From Xiphias gladius (taxonomy: Eukaryota; Chordata; Actinopteri; Istiophoriformes; Xiphiidae): a stretch of DNA of 64,000 nt. Positions 24,913 through 40,509 of the stretch are shown here, in pieces (the stretch's first letter is position 1; each line of letters begins with the position of its first letter). The stretch is from assembly GCF_016859285.1 (NCBI RefSeq), contig NC_053418.1, positions 19,989,329 to 20,053,328 of the forward strand, written 5' to 3'. The translations under genes and the position numbers were made by a program. Under the pieces are notes generated by a model. The model searched no databases. It saw nothing but the letters and a program-made list of their open reading frames with translations, and had not been told where the DNA came from.

Positions 24913-27900
24913 ACATTTACACACACATCTGATTTCCAAGTCGCACTTTACTGTAAGCATCCAGCCAGCTGCTGTTAACCACCTCATGCTCTGGAGTTAA
25001 TTATACAGATGTTTACGGCTGTGAATTTCAGTGAAACAGGACTACTCCCCAAACAATAAAAAGTTCTGTTCCTGTCCGACTGGACAAACAATGCCACAGG
25101 ACATGGAAAAGGATGACATCTTTGACATTTGAGGTGTAGCCTGTCTTGACATCAGATCACACTGACCTTAAGCAGAGCAGTCTGTGACCACTGAAAGCAG
25201 ATCTCCCAGGTACGGAAACCACATAACTGACTGCACATAATTGACTTGAATAGCTTTGCACCCTCCTCTCTGTCTTTATGAGATGGCTTTGCTCTTACCA
25301 GAGGCATAATTATTTTCTTGTGTGTCCAATTATACAGTGAGTTTTATATGACCTGCTGTTGTGCTGTGTAAAAGAGTTACTCAGTTATTCCTAACTCTAA
25401 CCTCAGTTAAAGAACTTTCCTATAACTATATCTGATTAAAAGTCCCTGAAAGTCAACAAGACAGACTAAGAACAATGGCGGCTTCATTTAACCACTCATA
25501 TGAGCTCAACGATAACACTCTAGATGCAGGAAGCAATAACTCAGGATCTTGTCATGCAAAAGGAAGAAAAAAAATAAACCCTGAAACAAATAATTGCTTG
25601 AGTTGCAAAAACTGCAAACTCCTGCTGAAGTCGGAGCTCACTCACTGGGATAGAATGTAAAAGCAGCTTTTTAGGGGGGTGGAGGTGGGGGTGTGGGGTT
25701 TATCTTGGCCTTGTTTTCTGTTAGTGCTGTTTTATTACTGAAACAGCAGTAAATTCACTCACAGAACTCTTCAAATAAACCCAGTTTGCCGGCCAGTTTG
25801 GCCTCGTACAGAATATGCACGAGGCAGTCATATGACACTCAATCGCTCATTGAGTATTTCAGAGTTGAATCTTGGAAATCTTTTGTGCGAGATGCTGACT
25901 TCTCCACTTTATATGCAGCACGTACTGTTACAACACAAATATTTTTTACTGATATTGGAATAATAAATTACCAGGCATACATTACATTCTACCGTGTGCC
26001 CTCTAAAGCCCTTGAAGGGGCTACTGAAATTCTGCATAGTCTACATATAGACGTAGATGGAGCTGTAGGCAGAATGTGGAACCATCTTGGAAATCCTGGA
26101 AAAACCTTGACTCTGTGTTTCGAGGACCTCCCTAGCGCTGCCTCCGCTCCTCACTCTTCTCTCTCCGTCTTTGCACTAATAGTTCTTTTGTGTACAAGAG
26201 CATGTTAAGAGGCCAATGAGCCTGGCCTTAATAGGCCACGTTACCATAGAAACAACAGCAGTCTGGATGTCTGACCTTTGACCCAGTTTTTTTTTTTTTT
26301 TTTTTTTACTGGCTGTGAATAAGAGTGCAGGACAACCAAACAGGTCACAATAGAGGCCTGGCAAACTGAGGGAGTACCCCTGTCATAATCACTTAACTTC
26401 ATTCCTCTATGGGCTAATGGACACTTCAGATGTGGTAGCCATCAGCAGCATGCTATCTCCACTGCAGCATCACGGCCTTGTCAGGATTAATATGATGTAA
26501 ACCAAGAGAGTAGGTGATGAGCTGAAAAAGGGACAACTGTAGTTCCAACTGTTTTCTTTATGGGTGTCTGATGTGACTGGTTTGTATTCAGCATCTAAAT
26601 GCAGGTAGACGTAACACATTTCCTCTGATAAGCACAGAAAGCCAAAAATGATCCAGGGTCAAGGTGTAGTTGGTTTGGACGAAAAAGACAAATACTTATC
26701 AACCGTTACATTGTCACCAGAATAATTCTGTTGCTTCTTCCTCGTTGTGCTTTTTTTTTTTTTAAACGATAGCTTTAATTAATAACTTCCTCCCTGACTA
26801 ATCTGCTTACTTCATAGTGGACTGGATAATAGGACACAGTCCTCATTCAGAAAAATTTGCAGTTGCCCAGTAGTGCATCTACAGGTCTGACGAGCTGAGC
26901 TGCTTGTCATTTCCCCATCAATTACACACTAATTAGCACAATGACTGCCGAGGTTTGCTTAAGAATTGTCAATGTAATTGCCTCTAATGTTGGCAAACAA
27001 TGAGCCTTCATGCAAACACTGAGTCAAGGCGGGGGCTACTTATCACATTGTCTTCATCCCGAAAGCTTTTAATTGTGTTCCGTGCATAGATCAGGTTGAG
27101 GTGTCAATGGCCCCGCATGAGCAGGCCATATCAGCAGAGAAAACCAGGGAGGGACTGTTGTGTCGGGGCCCTGACAGGGCTATTGTATGAAGCTGCTGTT
27201 CATATGGGCAGGGGATGGTAATTAACACCTCAGCCAAACAGCAAGCTGTGTGGCCCATTTGTTTTCTGTTGGGGGGTAAAAGAAAACAATGGGGAGGGGT
27301 TCCCCACACAGTAGGTGATTGACATTATCTGCTACAGCGATCCATGGAGGCATTCCTGCTGCTCTGCTATTCACCAGAAGTTGGGCGAAGCCATTTCACA
27401 AGTGTCAGGCCTCGTCTGAGCTGCCACTTTATACATACTCACTGTTTTATTTGGTGTTTGATTGTTTGCCTTGATTGATTGAGTTAATCCAATTCAGCAC
27501 AAATGTCCAGACATATAAAGTGTTTTAGGTAGTCGTAGTTATCAGCATTTTTGCTTTTTCCCAGAGTCAATAGTCAAGAGTTTTATTCATGATTATTGCA
27601 GTGAAGTGTTATTGCACATTTTACAGAATTACAAATATAATTCTATGTTTATATTATTTGGACAGGCATTGCAGCTCTGAAGTCGGTAGATAGTTGCTTG
27701 CAAAGTTTAGGATTTTTTCTGTCCTTTTGGCAGAGTGTGTGACTTAGTTTGACAGCAAATGTCCAGACATCTGTCTCTTCTCCATGCTCTGATGTTGGCC
27801 TGCAGGATGGCACCACACACTTCAGAGATGACAAAGACTCTTGGCTGTGTTTTCCTGCGCTCTGTGAGAGCAATGTAACAATTAGAACCCAGCTCTGGCA

Positions 27901-30900
27901 GACCACATACCCCAGAGCATATGTTGTATTCTCTCTCTTCAAAAAACCAAAGGGCTCTAGTGCAGCTTTTTGGAAAATTTCAGTGGCATCACTGCCACCT
28001 TTGTCGCATCTGGGTCCTGTAAAAGTAGCACATTCTACTGATGTCTATTCTGAGTGTTGGAGGCAACAGGGAAGGCTGGAAGACAATTAGAGAGCTACAA
28101 AAATGGATCAGCTAAACTTCACTTAGTTACACATTTCTTTCAGTAGTCTGTCCGAGTCTATTTACCAGAGCTTCCAGCTCCCATGCTGAAACAGACATTG
28201 CTTCAGGCCCCGACCATATGTCTGTATTTGTTTCTAATAAAATAAGGGCATGTGTAAAGCATTACTAAATGTCTTGAAGTTAAATTGATAATAGTTTATC
28301 TTCTGTTTCAATCTTTTACAAACATTTAACATCACTTAAGCCATGTCAAAACTATTTGAATCATCCATTTTAAATGCTGGCTCTGTCCTAACTTTTTCTC
28401 TTACGCTTCCCTTGTGTTTTTTTTTTTTTTTTTCCTTTTTTCTTTTTTCTTTTGTGTAACACTGAGAAAGTTTTTGCTGAGCGGCATGGCTTGCAATTCC
28501 TCTCCTTTTGTTTCTTGAAACAACTCGTGGACCCACACACCCTCTGTCTCTCCCTCTCATGTGTTAGTGAGAGGTGTGCTGCTCTAGTCTGGACTGGAGC
28601 TAATGTGACAGTGTGCGGCTGGCATTACCTTGCTGGATGTTTCAGGGAGTGTGTGAACAGTTGCTCCATAGGGCACACTGGCAATTAAAAGAAAAGTAGG
28701 CGCTCACAAAAAAAGTGCCTGGGGGCATGTTCTTCAGTCCTGGCAGAAGCTGTCAAATAAGGGATGGCTTGGGTGTGAGAGCCAGGGTGGGCACGGCTGG
28801 GCTAGACCAAATGCTCACAATAGTGCTTGTTTCATTTGTGGAAGGACTCATGATTGACATAGATTAGACAGAGAAAACTGCATTGTTTTAGATTTTCTCT
28901 CTGGAGAGTAGCATTCATTAGGCACCATGCACACAGCAGAGTAAAGTTTCAATAGGGAGCTAGCAGCCTCTAAAAGCAACTGCCTCCTGACAGTTGTATG
29001 GACTTGGGCCCATTAGCTGGAACCTACGATTCAGCCTTGAGCAGTATAGCGAAAATGAAGAGGGCTGATGTCAACTCCAAGAATTTCCCCCCTTTTCGAA
29101 GGGAAAGAGGGTCCCCTTCCCCCTGCCTCAGTGCTCTGTTGGACCCCAGCTGTCAGGAAACAATACCCTCTGCCTGCTCCGACAAACTCATTCCTGAAAA
29201 TCTTTTTTTTTTCCCCCTCCTCTCCCTCTCTCCCTCCTGTTATAATGACTTTTCCATTTTTAACCCACAGCCATCCAGGCTTCCTTCCTCCTTAAAAACC
29301 CTGAGTGATGAATGAAGTTTTGAAAATCAAAACCTGAATGCACAACTCCTCCAGTTTACTTGTTTTTCATCATTTATCCTGCACCGGATCTTGAAAGTAG
29401 ACAAAGCTTTGCATACATTCTTTAACGGGCTTTGTCAGTCATTTTTTAAGGGTCAGATATTATGTCTTGTCTTTTCCATTCGTCAGATGTCGGCCATGGG
29501 TGGACATCAAACTGTGCATATTGATTCATAAGCGCAATGCTATGTAAACAACAACAATAGTATCTATTGCAGAATGATAACAGTGGATGCATGGTGAGAT
29601 TGTGCAACCAACTCTTACAAACAGAATTTACAACCCGTAATACACTTCCATGCCCAAAAGGCAACTTAAATAATGATTCCTTAATGTGTCTACACTACAT
29701 GGGCCTGGATGAGCAAAGCATAACCTATAACATAAAACTCTTGTAATTAATTGGAAATTGTACCAGTGAGAAAATCCACATGCATGACAAGCTGCTGTAT
29801 CCGGTATTTAAACTGATTCATAAACCAGATGGTTGAGCCGTGCTTTTGGAGCTCTGGCTTCATGCTATCTTCATTGCTCGAGGACAAAAAAAAAAATATC
29901 TCAGCTTGTTGTATGAGCAGTAAATCACAAAAAAACCTCTGTTCGAGTACATAGCTCTTGCTTCATGGCACAGCAGCAAAGGGACGGGCAGCAGTAATAA
30001 TAAGACAAACTGTGGTAGAAATCTTTGTGACAAGTGAGAAAAAAGAGGGAAAGCAAACACTTACACAACCCTTTATATGATAACTTTGATACATGTGTGA
30101 AAAACAGTGATACTGAAAGGAGGAGGGTCTAAGCTCGGGTCAAAAGGCCAAACCAATTGAGATGGACAAACGGGAGTTACCTTGGAGTCCGCAGCTCAAC
30201 CTTTCGCCGCTCCGTAGATGGGGCTTCCTTCCAGCTGTCTCTTCCCACCCGCTCAGCGATGGTCGCCCACAGCTGGCCTCCTGTTTTTCCTTGACAAACG
30301 GCAATTTCACAGTCCTCCACCAGTCTGTTCTGTTCACATCGCTCTCCCCACTCTCCCCCGTGCCAGAAATCTCTGTCTGACTCCAGCAGCAATGTGGGTC
30401 TCATACAGGTGTCTGCTGGAGATCTCTGCGGGTTTGACACCATTCATACCACTTTTGCATGCTTTAGTTCAGTAATTGTAAATATTAAGAATGATTTTTG
30501 CGCATTAGACCCTTTTGCCATTTGGTCTCGATACTCTGCCTGTTTTTGAATGCATTTTTTTCCCCCCAGTTTTCATTACGGTGCACGTTTTCCCTGCAGT
30601 GTGTCTGGATTTGTTGTTTAATTCTGCTCCTTTTTTCTCACTTGCAGTACCTGCAGATGAAATGGCCTCTTTTGGATGTTCCCGGATCTGCAGGACTAAA
30701 AGACTCCCGCTCTCCAACACCAGGGCATTTAGTAAGTATACACCAACACTCAAAAGAAAAACAAAAATTTAATTATGACAAGATCAAGCCAAAAAAAACT
30801 CCAAAAACTGCAGGTTAAGCAGGATTTTGTCCTGGAGTTTAGACTAAATTTGGAGTCAGGATTATTAGTATTATTGAACATTTATCAACATTTCCGATTA

Positions 30901-33834
30901 CTGCTGCATGTGCACGCTGTAGTCTGATTTCTTGTGTGGTTTTCATTCAGTGCAAGCGTCAGGAAGACTGTGGAGTAAACCAGAGAAAGTGTGTTTGACA
31001 AAAGAGCAATGTGGCTGGTTGGAGGAGGGGAAAAAATCTCATAATTTCCACAGTAAAATTTCGCACACCAAAAATAACTGAGCTATTTGTTCTGGTTGTC
31101 AGTAAATGAATGAATCCAACATCAGCAAAGTCTCACAATTTTTCATCCCTTACTTTGTTTCCTTCAGGCTACATCCAATTATCAAACAAATCATGTAAAC
31201 CTATTGGGGAAATCCGTTTACTGCAAACCATTTAAATGCTTTAATCAAACTATCACCATAATGTGGTTATTGAGAATAATGAAGTTATAGGTTGCATGTA
31301 AATTTACTGGTTCCCATCCATGAACAGCTACCCCCATGATGCCTACAGCCACCGCAGGCCAACTGCTGAACAGTCTGTCTTTCTTTACCACAATAACTCA
31401 GTCTCCACCATAAATCTCTCAAGTTTGAACCTCCTTGCCACTCATGAACTTTCCCACACAGGTGTGAACTGGTCATGATGGTGTCTCACTCTGGTTGGAC
31501 AATGCGGGGCCTTAGCAGACCTGTTTGGTTAGTGGCTTCGCTGAAGGATGTGTGTTAGGGATTGAAAACATTAGATAACTTGAAGCTCAGAGCATCTATC
31601 TAACATCTCACCTACTTGATTGTATCAGGGTGTTTTCTGGTTCGGGCAGTCATGTTAAGCAGTGCATGGAGCAGAAAGCCACAAGCACTACACTTTAGTA
31701 GTAAGAACCTTTGTGGCTCAGCCCCTTGACCTGACATATCCTGGCTAGACATGTTTGCTGAGTTTGTGGTTGATTCTCTGGATCTGCAGTGATGCACATG
31801 ACAAAATACTCATTGAGCACAGTCAATGGGAAATTGTTGTGAAGGGGATGGATTATGCTCATGGGAATCCAGGACTGACTTACGTCTCAATGGAAACCAA
31901 TTCAGGATATTCTATTAGAATAAATGCTGACCTTTCAGTGACCCTGGTGATTTTTCTCAGAGACACAGAAGCGGCTGTGTGACGTTTTGTTGCCGCAAAG
32001 TTATTTTAATTCATCCAGCCCGTGCGTAACATTATGAAATATTTGAATCCACATTGGAGGGAGATAGAATTAAGAGAAAAAGTGAAAACATCGAGTATGG
32101 TAATAGCAACTGGATTTAAAGGAAATGAAAGCACACTGACGGGGGTGGGGTTCTCTGCTTGGATTGTTTCTGTCCTTCAGTGGTTGCTGCTACTTTTCAT
32201 GTGGCTCAATGTTGGCGCTTTTCCTTTTTTGTCTGGCCTTCATCTCTTTGAACGTCATTAAGCCAGAGACGTCAATACAGGCAGAAACATTGTAGAGGAC
32301 TGAGAATGAGAGAGATCAAAATGTTTTCGCAGAAATGTCAATCACGTTGTCTGAATAATAAGTAGCCTTCACTGTTGTGAACGTAAATATGTAAATATAC
32401 TGTCGGTACTTTCCTTAAGTTTGGAACATTTGGTCTTATGTGTCATGCATGTAAAGGTTATTGAAATGCTTTATTATTTGTACATGGGAACTTATAGAAT
32501 CCTATACAGGTTGTACATTGTTGCTAGCAGGCTGCTTCGTATCTTGATTTTAAATTTCATACTTTTATAGTTGATACTTTGACTTTTTAAAGGAGGTCAG
32601 ATATATGATCATTTTACTATTTTTATTGCAATTGAATGATACAGCTTTAATGAATGGGCAGTCCAAGACCGAAGAAAATGAGATAACATTATTGTCTTAA
32701 AGTTTATGTTACACTTTGATTTTAAAGTGGTATAAAAGGTGGGGAGGTTCACTGAAAGTGCAAAAGCTGTCATTATGTGAACTAAAAGAGGAAGTTGCCA
32801 TGCTTGATCCGGTGACCTGTTAGCAGAGGGTCATTTGATGTGTGGTGGGAAACTCTAATACCGGGTACGAAAGGGAAACACCCTGCTCTGCTCTTACCCC
32901 CACTCCGGGCCAGGAGCCCACATGCCCCTCTGGTGTGCTGCTGCTGACAGGGAGCCAGGCTGATTATGTGCTCATTACTCCAGCCGGGGAGAGAGAGGGT
33001 GGGAGGGGAGCAGCAGGCTGGCTCCCCAGGCCTGCAGGCCCCCCAGGCCCCAACACTGCACTAATGAGAGCAGGGGGAGCGGATGGGCACACACGGGGGG
33101 CCAGGGATTACTGCCCAGGGCCAGAGAGAGACCAGAGGAGAGGTGGTGAGGAGACACCAGCAGGGACTCCTGAAGCAGACTTGTACTTCTGCAGTCATTC
33201 TGCAAACGTGTGTTAAATCTGACATTGTTGTTTTCTTTTAATGATGGACTGGCATGGTTTGGAATATCTGTCGAGACCTGCTTGTAGGTACATGTGCATC
33301 TTATATTTTGTATACGTGGTAACTATCCATAATGTTAGTGTACTGATTAGGTTTTTGAGGTCTATTAGTTTCGAGACCTGCTCAGTCAGGCTCCTCTGCA
33401 AATTAATAAATCTTCCAAGAGCGAGTCACAACGTGAAATTAATGTTGATATTTAAATTTTTTCATGAATGATATCATCTCGCATTCGTACGTATGCCCGC
33501 AGAGATCAACGCAATTATTGTCGGAGGACTGAAATCGCTTTGACATTTCTGCTAATTCTGGCAATGTGGAACAAGAGAAGACGACGCAAAATAGAAATCG
33601 GAGCATTCATGGGTACAAAAAAGTCCAGGGAAAGACCATCCTGCCACTGCAGATTGGGTCTATAAGGCCTGTATGCTAATCGGACCCTGCTCTGGCCAGA
33701 GATCCTCAATTATTCAACAGACAGGTTTGTTTAGCATTCACTTGGTATTGCTTTTGGTAGTAATGGTGGTGGTGGGGTGGGAGGACTGGGAAGAGGGGAA
33801 CAAGCTTTTCTATGAACATACCACACCCCACCAT

Positions 33835-33909
<75 letters not shown>

Positions 33910-36900
33910 TGCGCATGCACAGACAGGCACACACCCACTCATTCCAGTCCAGCACCCCAAAACCCCCATATCATCTCCTGTGCTCAGAGGGCTGCCTTCT
34001 TATGAATAATACATCAAAGGTGCTGCAGGGCTTAGTGATGCAGTATGAGGAACTTGTCAGCCCATCAGTAGTGGCCGAGCTGGACCAGGGAGCAGAGGAG
34101 AGGAGGGGAGAGGAGAGGAGGAAAGAAGTAGAGGTGGCATGGCTGTCTGAATGATCATACTCATCTTACACAACGTACCGATTCACAGTCATTAACAGTC
34201 TGCTGATAAAGATGTCAAGGCTGCGTACTTCCCTCACTGAGGTCATTCAGTCATTTGCAGTAATTTGTCCATAAGGCCTATTCCCCGTGTCATTACCGAC
34301 TACACTGACTAGTACTGTTATGCTGGATTAGAAGGAGCTGTGACTCTCTAATGAGGCAGAACTGACCAGAGTGTCTGTCTCTCAGTTACTTATCAGATCA
34401 GGGCGCACTCACAGCGTAAATATGGGCTGATCTTCACTTGACAGGGTCATAAAAAATCCCCCTCTTTGTTTCAATATTGCGTTAGTGTCTAGAGTAATAT
34501 AGGCAACGAGGGACCTGGTCCTGTCAGCGTGTCATAAATCACTTAGTCACCGAATTGTCCAAGTGAATTGAAGTGGCAAGGTCTAGAGCAGCATTCCAGA
34601 GATGCCTTTTGTCTCCCTGCATGTCTCTGGTCAACTCTCAGGGCTGTATCACAGTTTAGGTAGACATATTAACTGAAAAAGATGCTTTTTTTTTTTTTTT
34701 TTTGCTCTTTCAAAGCAATACGTACAGTATACTTGCTTTCGACCCATATTCGTTCAACAGACTTTTGACTGGGAGTCCGGTGAGATTTTCTCCTTTTTCA
34801 TTAGGCAGTGAACAACCGGGATCCATCATGAAATCAAAGGCTTTTGGGAGGACTGAAATGAATACTGATCTAAGGTCTGCAGCCCTGCTGGGCCGCTGCA
34901 GAGACAAGATCCTCTTCAGAAATGGAATAAGGAACCAGTGCTTTGATTCCAATCAACCTTTGAAACAGACAAATCTGTGATTGCAGAATGAGTGAAATTA
35001 CACAAGATACTATTTATTAGTGGCAGATTTACAAGAAAATGATATTAATGATAAATAAAAAATATTTATTACACCGCTAGATCCCATTGAGATTTGTGCA
35101 TGTTTGTGTCTATATATGCTGTGCTGATTTTGCTAGCCCTTTTAATTTATTTAATGACCGCTGGGGATACTCACTCCAGTAATATGACGCCGCTCTGCGC
35201 TCTATTATTCTAACCTAGAATATTACTACTATTGACCTTTTTTAGAGGCGATGACCAGACGTAAAGCACACGTTGTCTGTGATGAATGGCATAGTTTTGG
35301 AACGGTTGATTTTAAAGACATACGACACGGTCAGTCCCCTCTCACGTCCGCTTCCTGTTGGCGTTGACAAACAAGGCTTGGATTTCTCAGCATGCCAGGC
35401 ATTCTTTTCACCCTGTCTTTCCTGGAGTTTTGAAAGGCCTCTGAGCCTCCCACCCAGAATCGTCGAGCATAAAGACACACAAAGCTGCAGGGTTATTCAG
35501 TTTGTTCTAAGCTCTCTTCCCCATCGGCTGTTTGCCTAGTAATTCAATTCAGATGTGCAGGATCCAAAAACATGTTTGCTTGAATGAAATCCACCCCTCC
35601 ACCCACATTGACCAAGAACTGTGCTTTTCTTAGCACTGTTCCAAGTTGGACAGCCAAGCGAGGTACTGCCACCTCGGCCTTTTTAGCTTCAAACCCTCTT
35701 AAGAGACAGACGTCTTTTCTCTGCATCGGCTCAGCAACTTTTTGCCGTGTTTTTTTTATTTTTTATTTTTAAACCTTCCTGTCACTATGTCCAGTCTCTC
35801 TAAGGCCTGCTCTGGGTGTTTTTACTTGCTAGCTGAGAGGTATGCACCACTGCAGACCTGTTTGCAATAAGCATGTCTATGTAAAGAGCATGATTTCTGT
35901 CTCTCGATGTAGATACCATCTGGTTCCAGGTTGCTCTTTATCCATCCTATCACATAGGTGTTGTTTATATTTAAAACATGGCTCATGTTCCTTGTGGTTT
36001 CCTTATTACACTTTGCTTGTGGGTTGTGAAACCAGACATATGAAGCTGTCAAGGACCGGAGGAATATTACCTCTACACATAAAGCAAGTGAAAGAAGGCA
36101 TTGATTCATTAGTGTTTAGTTTTAAGTCATGATTGAGCCATTAGTCTAGTTTTTCAATTTTACAAAACCACATTGAACTCTCTCAGAGCTCTGGTGAACT
36201 TAATTAATTTAAATTAGTTGAGAAATTTTTGCAAATTTTGATTGACTTAATTCAAAAATGTAATGATTTAAACACAGGACTTTGCTAGATGAAGTAGCAG
36301 TCTTTATTCCTAACGGACAAACTCTGGCAGGTAGGATACAGGTCAGAGTAGTTTTGCATATGTGCAACCTGCATACTCCATTTTTTTCCCAATTCTGTCA
36401 GGCTACTGAACTGAGAGGCAACCCGGAGTTGAAACTTCAAACTTAGAAACATGTTTAGAGCACACTATTGGTTTATTCCAGGATGTGAATAATTAATAGG
36501 CATCATTTCAAATTCTCACTGAACTTCTTCCCAAAATGTGTTGGCACCCAGGTCTAGAGGTCTGAAACAGTCCTCACAATATAGGGAAAATGCAGGCATA
36601 TTGTACATCAAGTAGAACAACAAAGCACAACTCAAATATACATGACAAGTGGGACCTGGGATTTCAACCCAGCAAGTCAACACAATTTCTGCCATGACTC
36701 TTTATCAAAGCGTTTTCTGTGTTGTGTGAAACCGTATTCTCTGCGCATCATCATATGCGTTGACCTTATACGCTCTGAGTCTGGAGAACCCAAAAAAAGT
36801 CCTGAGCAAAGTGATCTTAATATAGCCATGTTTAACACCAGTAAATATTTTCCTCACTCCATCTGGCATTACCAGAATCAAAGCGTGCTTTAGACATGGG

Positions 36901-39900
36901 AGAAACCACACTTGCTAAAGATTTAAAAGGAGGAAAAGGCTGGACCTTCCTTTAAAAAAAAAAAAAAAAAAAAAAAGTGGCAGAGAAAAAAGCTACGATT
37001 TGGAACAATTCTAAGCAGCGTGAAGCAGGAGAGTGTACACAACTCTCAATGCAAACCTTGTTCCCTAGCAGACCACGTTGGAGAGAGACGAGAGGTTGAG
37101 AAGGGGGTGGGAAGGGATATTGAAGAAAGGTTAGCCTGGAGGAACAAGACTCCTTTTTCTCCCCCCCTCCCCACCCCTTGACCCTCCCATGTGACAAGTT
37201 GAGCCAACAAGTGCTCTATTCAACCAGGCAGCCAGAGGAAATGACTGTGAGGCTGAGTGCTGCCTAATGAAAGTAGAGACGCTGGTTATTATTATTGTCT
37301 TCATCATCCTCTTCATAGTCGTAGTGTAGGTTAGACCTCGGCAAGGATCTGCGCTTTTTCCAAAGTATTGTCTAAATAGTTTAAAGATCCAAACTGTGTG
37401 TAAAAGGACGTTTTTCTCTGTACGCTCTGTTCTTCACCACTTATCGTTAGTTATACAGAATTTTATGTGTTTTTCTAACATTAGGTCATCTGTAGTATAA
37501 CGTGGCAGTGTAATCCACCCATGGGTCTCTGCTCATTCCCATCAAGTGACTGCTGTCAGACAGAGTGGGAGATGATGTCTCCACTTCTTTATGGGTATTC
37601 AATTTACCTTAACCCGATTGTGTTTGTTTGTGGCTTGCTGGTGTGACGTTTGGACTCTGTGGCAGTGCTGTTTTTCTTGTTGGACTGAACAAACAGTTCT
37701 CTCCTTAGCTAAATGACCGTAATTGTCTTGGCATGTGTCTGCAATACTTTTTAGTGTTTCTTGGTGCCGGTCCAGATTGCATCACAGCGCCGGTCACACG
37801 CACAGACTGTGATGTTTACCATGGAGGCCACTCACATTTGATGGACTATTTCCTACATGCATTTCTTTTTGAATAATGGCCAACAGAAATCATGTGCAGG
37901 GTACAGTGTGGGATAGTAAAACTGCTTACTTTGATGGATTACTTGACTTTCACTCTGCTTTGAACGTTGTATCAAACACTTGTTGCGAATCGGTCGCTTC
38001 CTTCTCATAAATACGTGTGCCTGTTCTTCTCTTCATCAACAGTCCAATAAAGTCCCCGTGGTGCAGCATGCCCACCATGTCCACCCACTGACGCCGCTCA
38101 TCACCTACAGCAATGAACACTTCTCCCCCGGCACGCCGCCGTCACACCTCTCCCCAGAGATCCTCGACCCAAAGACAGGTGAAGTCTCATGGATGGACAC
38201 TGATTCACATCACTGTACACTTCAGATGCTATAGTGATACTCCGCATAAAATCGGCCAGTGGTTTTGAAATGTTGAAATGTAAAAATTACAGTTTTCTTT
38301 TTTACGGAGTTCAGAGGCTTTAATCATCTTAAATTCCTGTCAGTTACTATGAATTCAGATAGTGACTAATAGACACAATAGACAAAAGTCTTGAAACATC
38401 CGCAGAAACCAGGAGGCAGGCACTCTAATGAACACAAATGAACGTACACAGATAAGCTTGAAAGAGTCGGGAAGTATGAAAAGGAAGCAGCGTGTTTAGA
38501 CATATTTTAGCAAAGCTGTTCTTTTTGTGGAACATACTGAGCAAGTTTCTACTGACATTTTGTTGACACTTTATTTTTTACCTTGAAAGTTGGTTACTGT
38601 TGGAATCACCAAAGTGAATTCACCACAGTTTCTGTCCTCTGCGAAAGATGAAACTACAAACGTTATACAGCTGCCTTTAATGCCAACACTCAAAAGATTG
38701 TCAGGAGTATAACAAAGATTTTGACTTTATTTTCAGAGATTAAAAATTCTTTTAAATCACCGCTCTACGGAAAGAGCATGCTGCATCAGCAAATATGCAC
38801 TGTATATTAAAAGCTTGTTTCTTCTGTCTGTAACACCTGCAGGTATTCCCCGGACACCTCACCCATCAGAGCTCTCTCCATACTACCCCCTGTCTCCTGG
38901 TGCTGTGGGTTCCATCGCACACCCTCTGGGCTGGCTCATGCCACAGTAAGTCCCCTTTACTGTCAGCTGTCCAAGTAGCCAGATGTGTTTTGTTCCAAAA
39001 AGTGTGTAGAAATAATGGAATATTAAATTTTTTGTTCCAGAAACTAAATTAACATGCTCATACCTAAAAATATTTATACCAAATATGTTGGGCAGACATC
39101 TTCAATCGCTTTTTTCGAATCATTTGTTTTGCAGTTATGTTCACTTGCTTTGAAGTCCCATGTCATCACGCCACACTTAAAGTGTTAGCAAAATAACTCA
39201 GCTGCTTACAGTGAGATAAAAATTAGGAAAAGCCCAATTAATTTTTAATAAAGTTCAAGTCAAGTTAATCATGAAGGACACAATTTTTGTCAGCTTTGCT
39301 GACAGCAGTGTTGGAATTTTATGCTCCATGGTTGAAGTGCAGGTATATCATATCAGAACAATGATGAATTAAAACATTTGAGTTTACCAGGAGTAATTTA
39401 TGAGCATTTATTGGTTTTGCTACAGGCCTCATAATCAATTGCAACGGTGATGTTCCACGATCAGGGGATTTGAGTTGATGAGTTGAGGATTAGTGCTGGT
39501 GGGTTGGCTATCAGCTGTGTTTGATCCACCTACCACTGCAGCTTTTGCTCACTCTGTCTCCCTCTGTCTCTCAGGCAAGGCCAGCCCATGTACTCCATCC
39601 CTCCAGGGGGATTCCGTCACCCCTATCCAGCACTAGCAATGAATGCATCCATGTCCAGGTGAGCAGATCATGTTCAGCAACACCCCAACCTTCCCACAGG
39701 GAAGGATTTAATATCTGCTGCTACTGTTACATGATTTAATCACATTTCTCGCCAGCATTTTTAGACTGTTGGTAAAATAAATGGCTGGTGGTCAGTTAAA
39801 GTTCATTTGTAACCATTGTTAAGCTGTTACGGCATCACTTTAAGGAAACAGCCTAAATCTTGTTTTGAATTGTTGCTTAATATCTCTCAAACACATACAT

Positions 39901-40429
39901 CTGGGATATAAAGCAGAATTTAAAAAGTTACTTCCACTTTTGACAAAACATCGTCAGATCACGGACAACCATCGATGTCAGGCCTACAAAGGGATGTGAG
40001 GTCTTAGTCTATCACAGACAAGTTCAGCTTCTTAAATAGAGTGAACACATTATTGGCATTCAGCACTCCTCTCCTGTCTTTTCTCTCAGAGCTAAGCTTC
40101 TGTGGTCAGGCCGGTGTTCTGAGCCATTCCACAACACACACGCATAGCGCCGAGATGAAAGGGCTGAGAATCGATTAGGACAAATCAAAGCTCATCTGAA
40201 CCTACCCGTCCCATCAGACTAAACTCTCTGACCCTCTGTCAAAATTGGAAAGATTTGTAGTGGGCCTTCCGGTGTTAGTATGAGATGAAATATTCAGAAG
40301 GGTCTCTGTGATCAATACCATGTGCAGCTCCATCCTGAGGTGAACTTGCAACAATCAGAACATACTTCACACAACTGTTTGTACTATGTAATGCATCAGA
40401 TTTAGGGCATCCCAAATATTGCACCAATC

Positions 40430-40509
<80 letters not shown>

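Larger units (their letters stand above)
12143..30647 (+). other. tcf7l1 intron 3 (18.5 kb), non-coding
   Basis: I see no credible coding exon on either strand. It holds a hairpin (13812-13860), a decayed LINE tail (about 16390-16735), a dispersed fish repeat (about 18030-18560), microsatellites (16317-16390, 19528-19606, 24056-24109, 24815-24910) and homopolymer tracts. Large introns of developmental regulators often hold enhancers; the homeodomain-type sites near 26930 are the one cluster I noted. Confidence 0.7.

Noticed and set aside
25786..26208. A 140-codon plus-strand open frame in tcf7l1 intron 3
   Set aside because: No recognisable domain, low-quality start context and no flanking splice signals in a sensible phase. 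Frames of this length occur by chance in a long intron.
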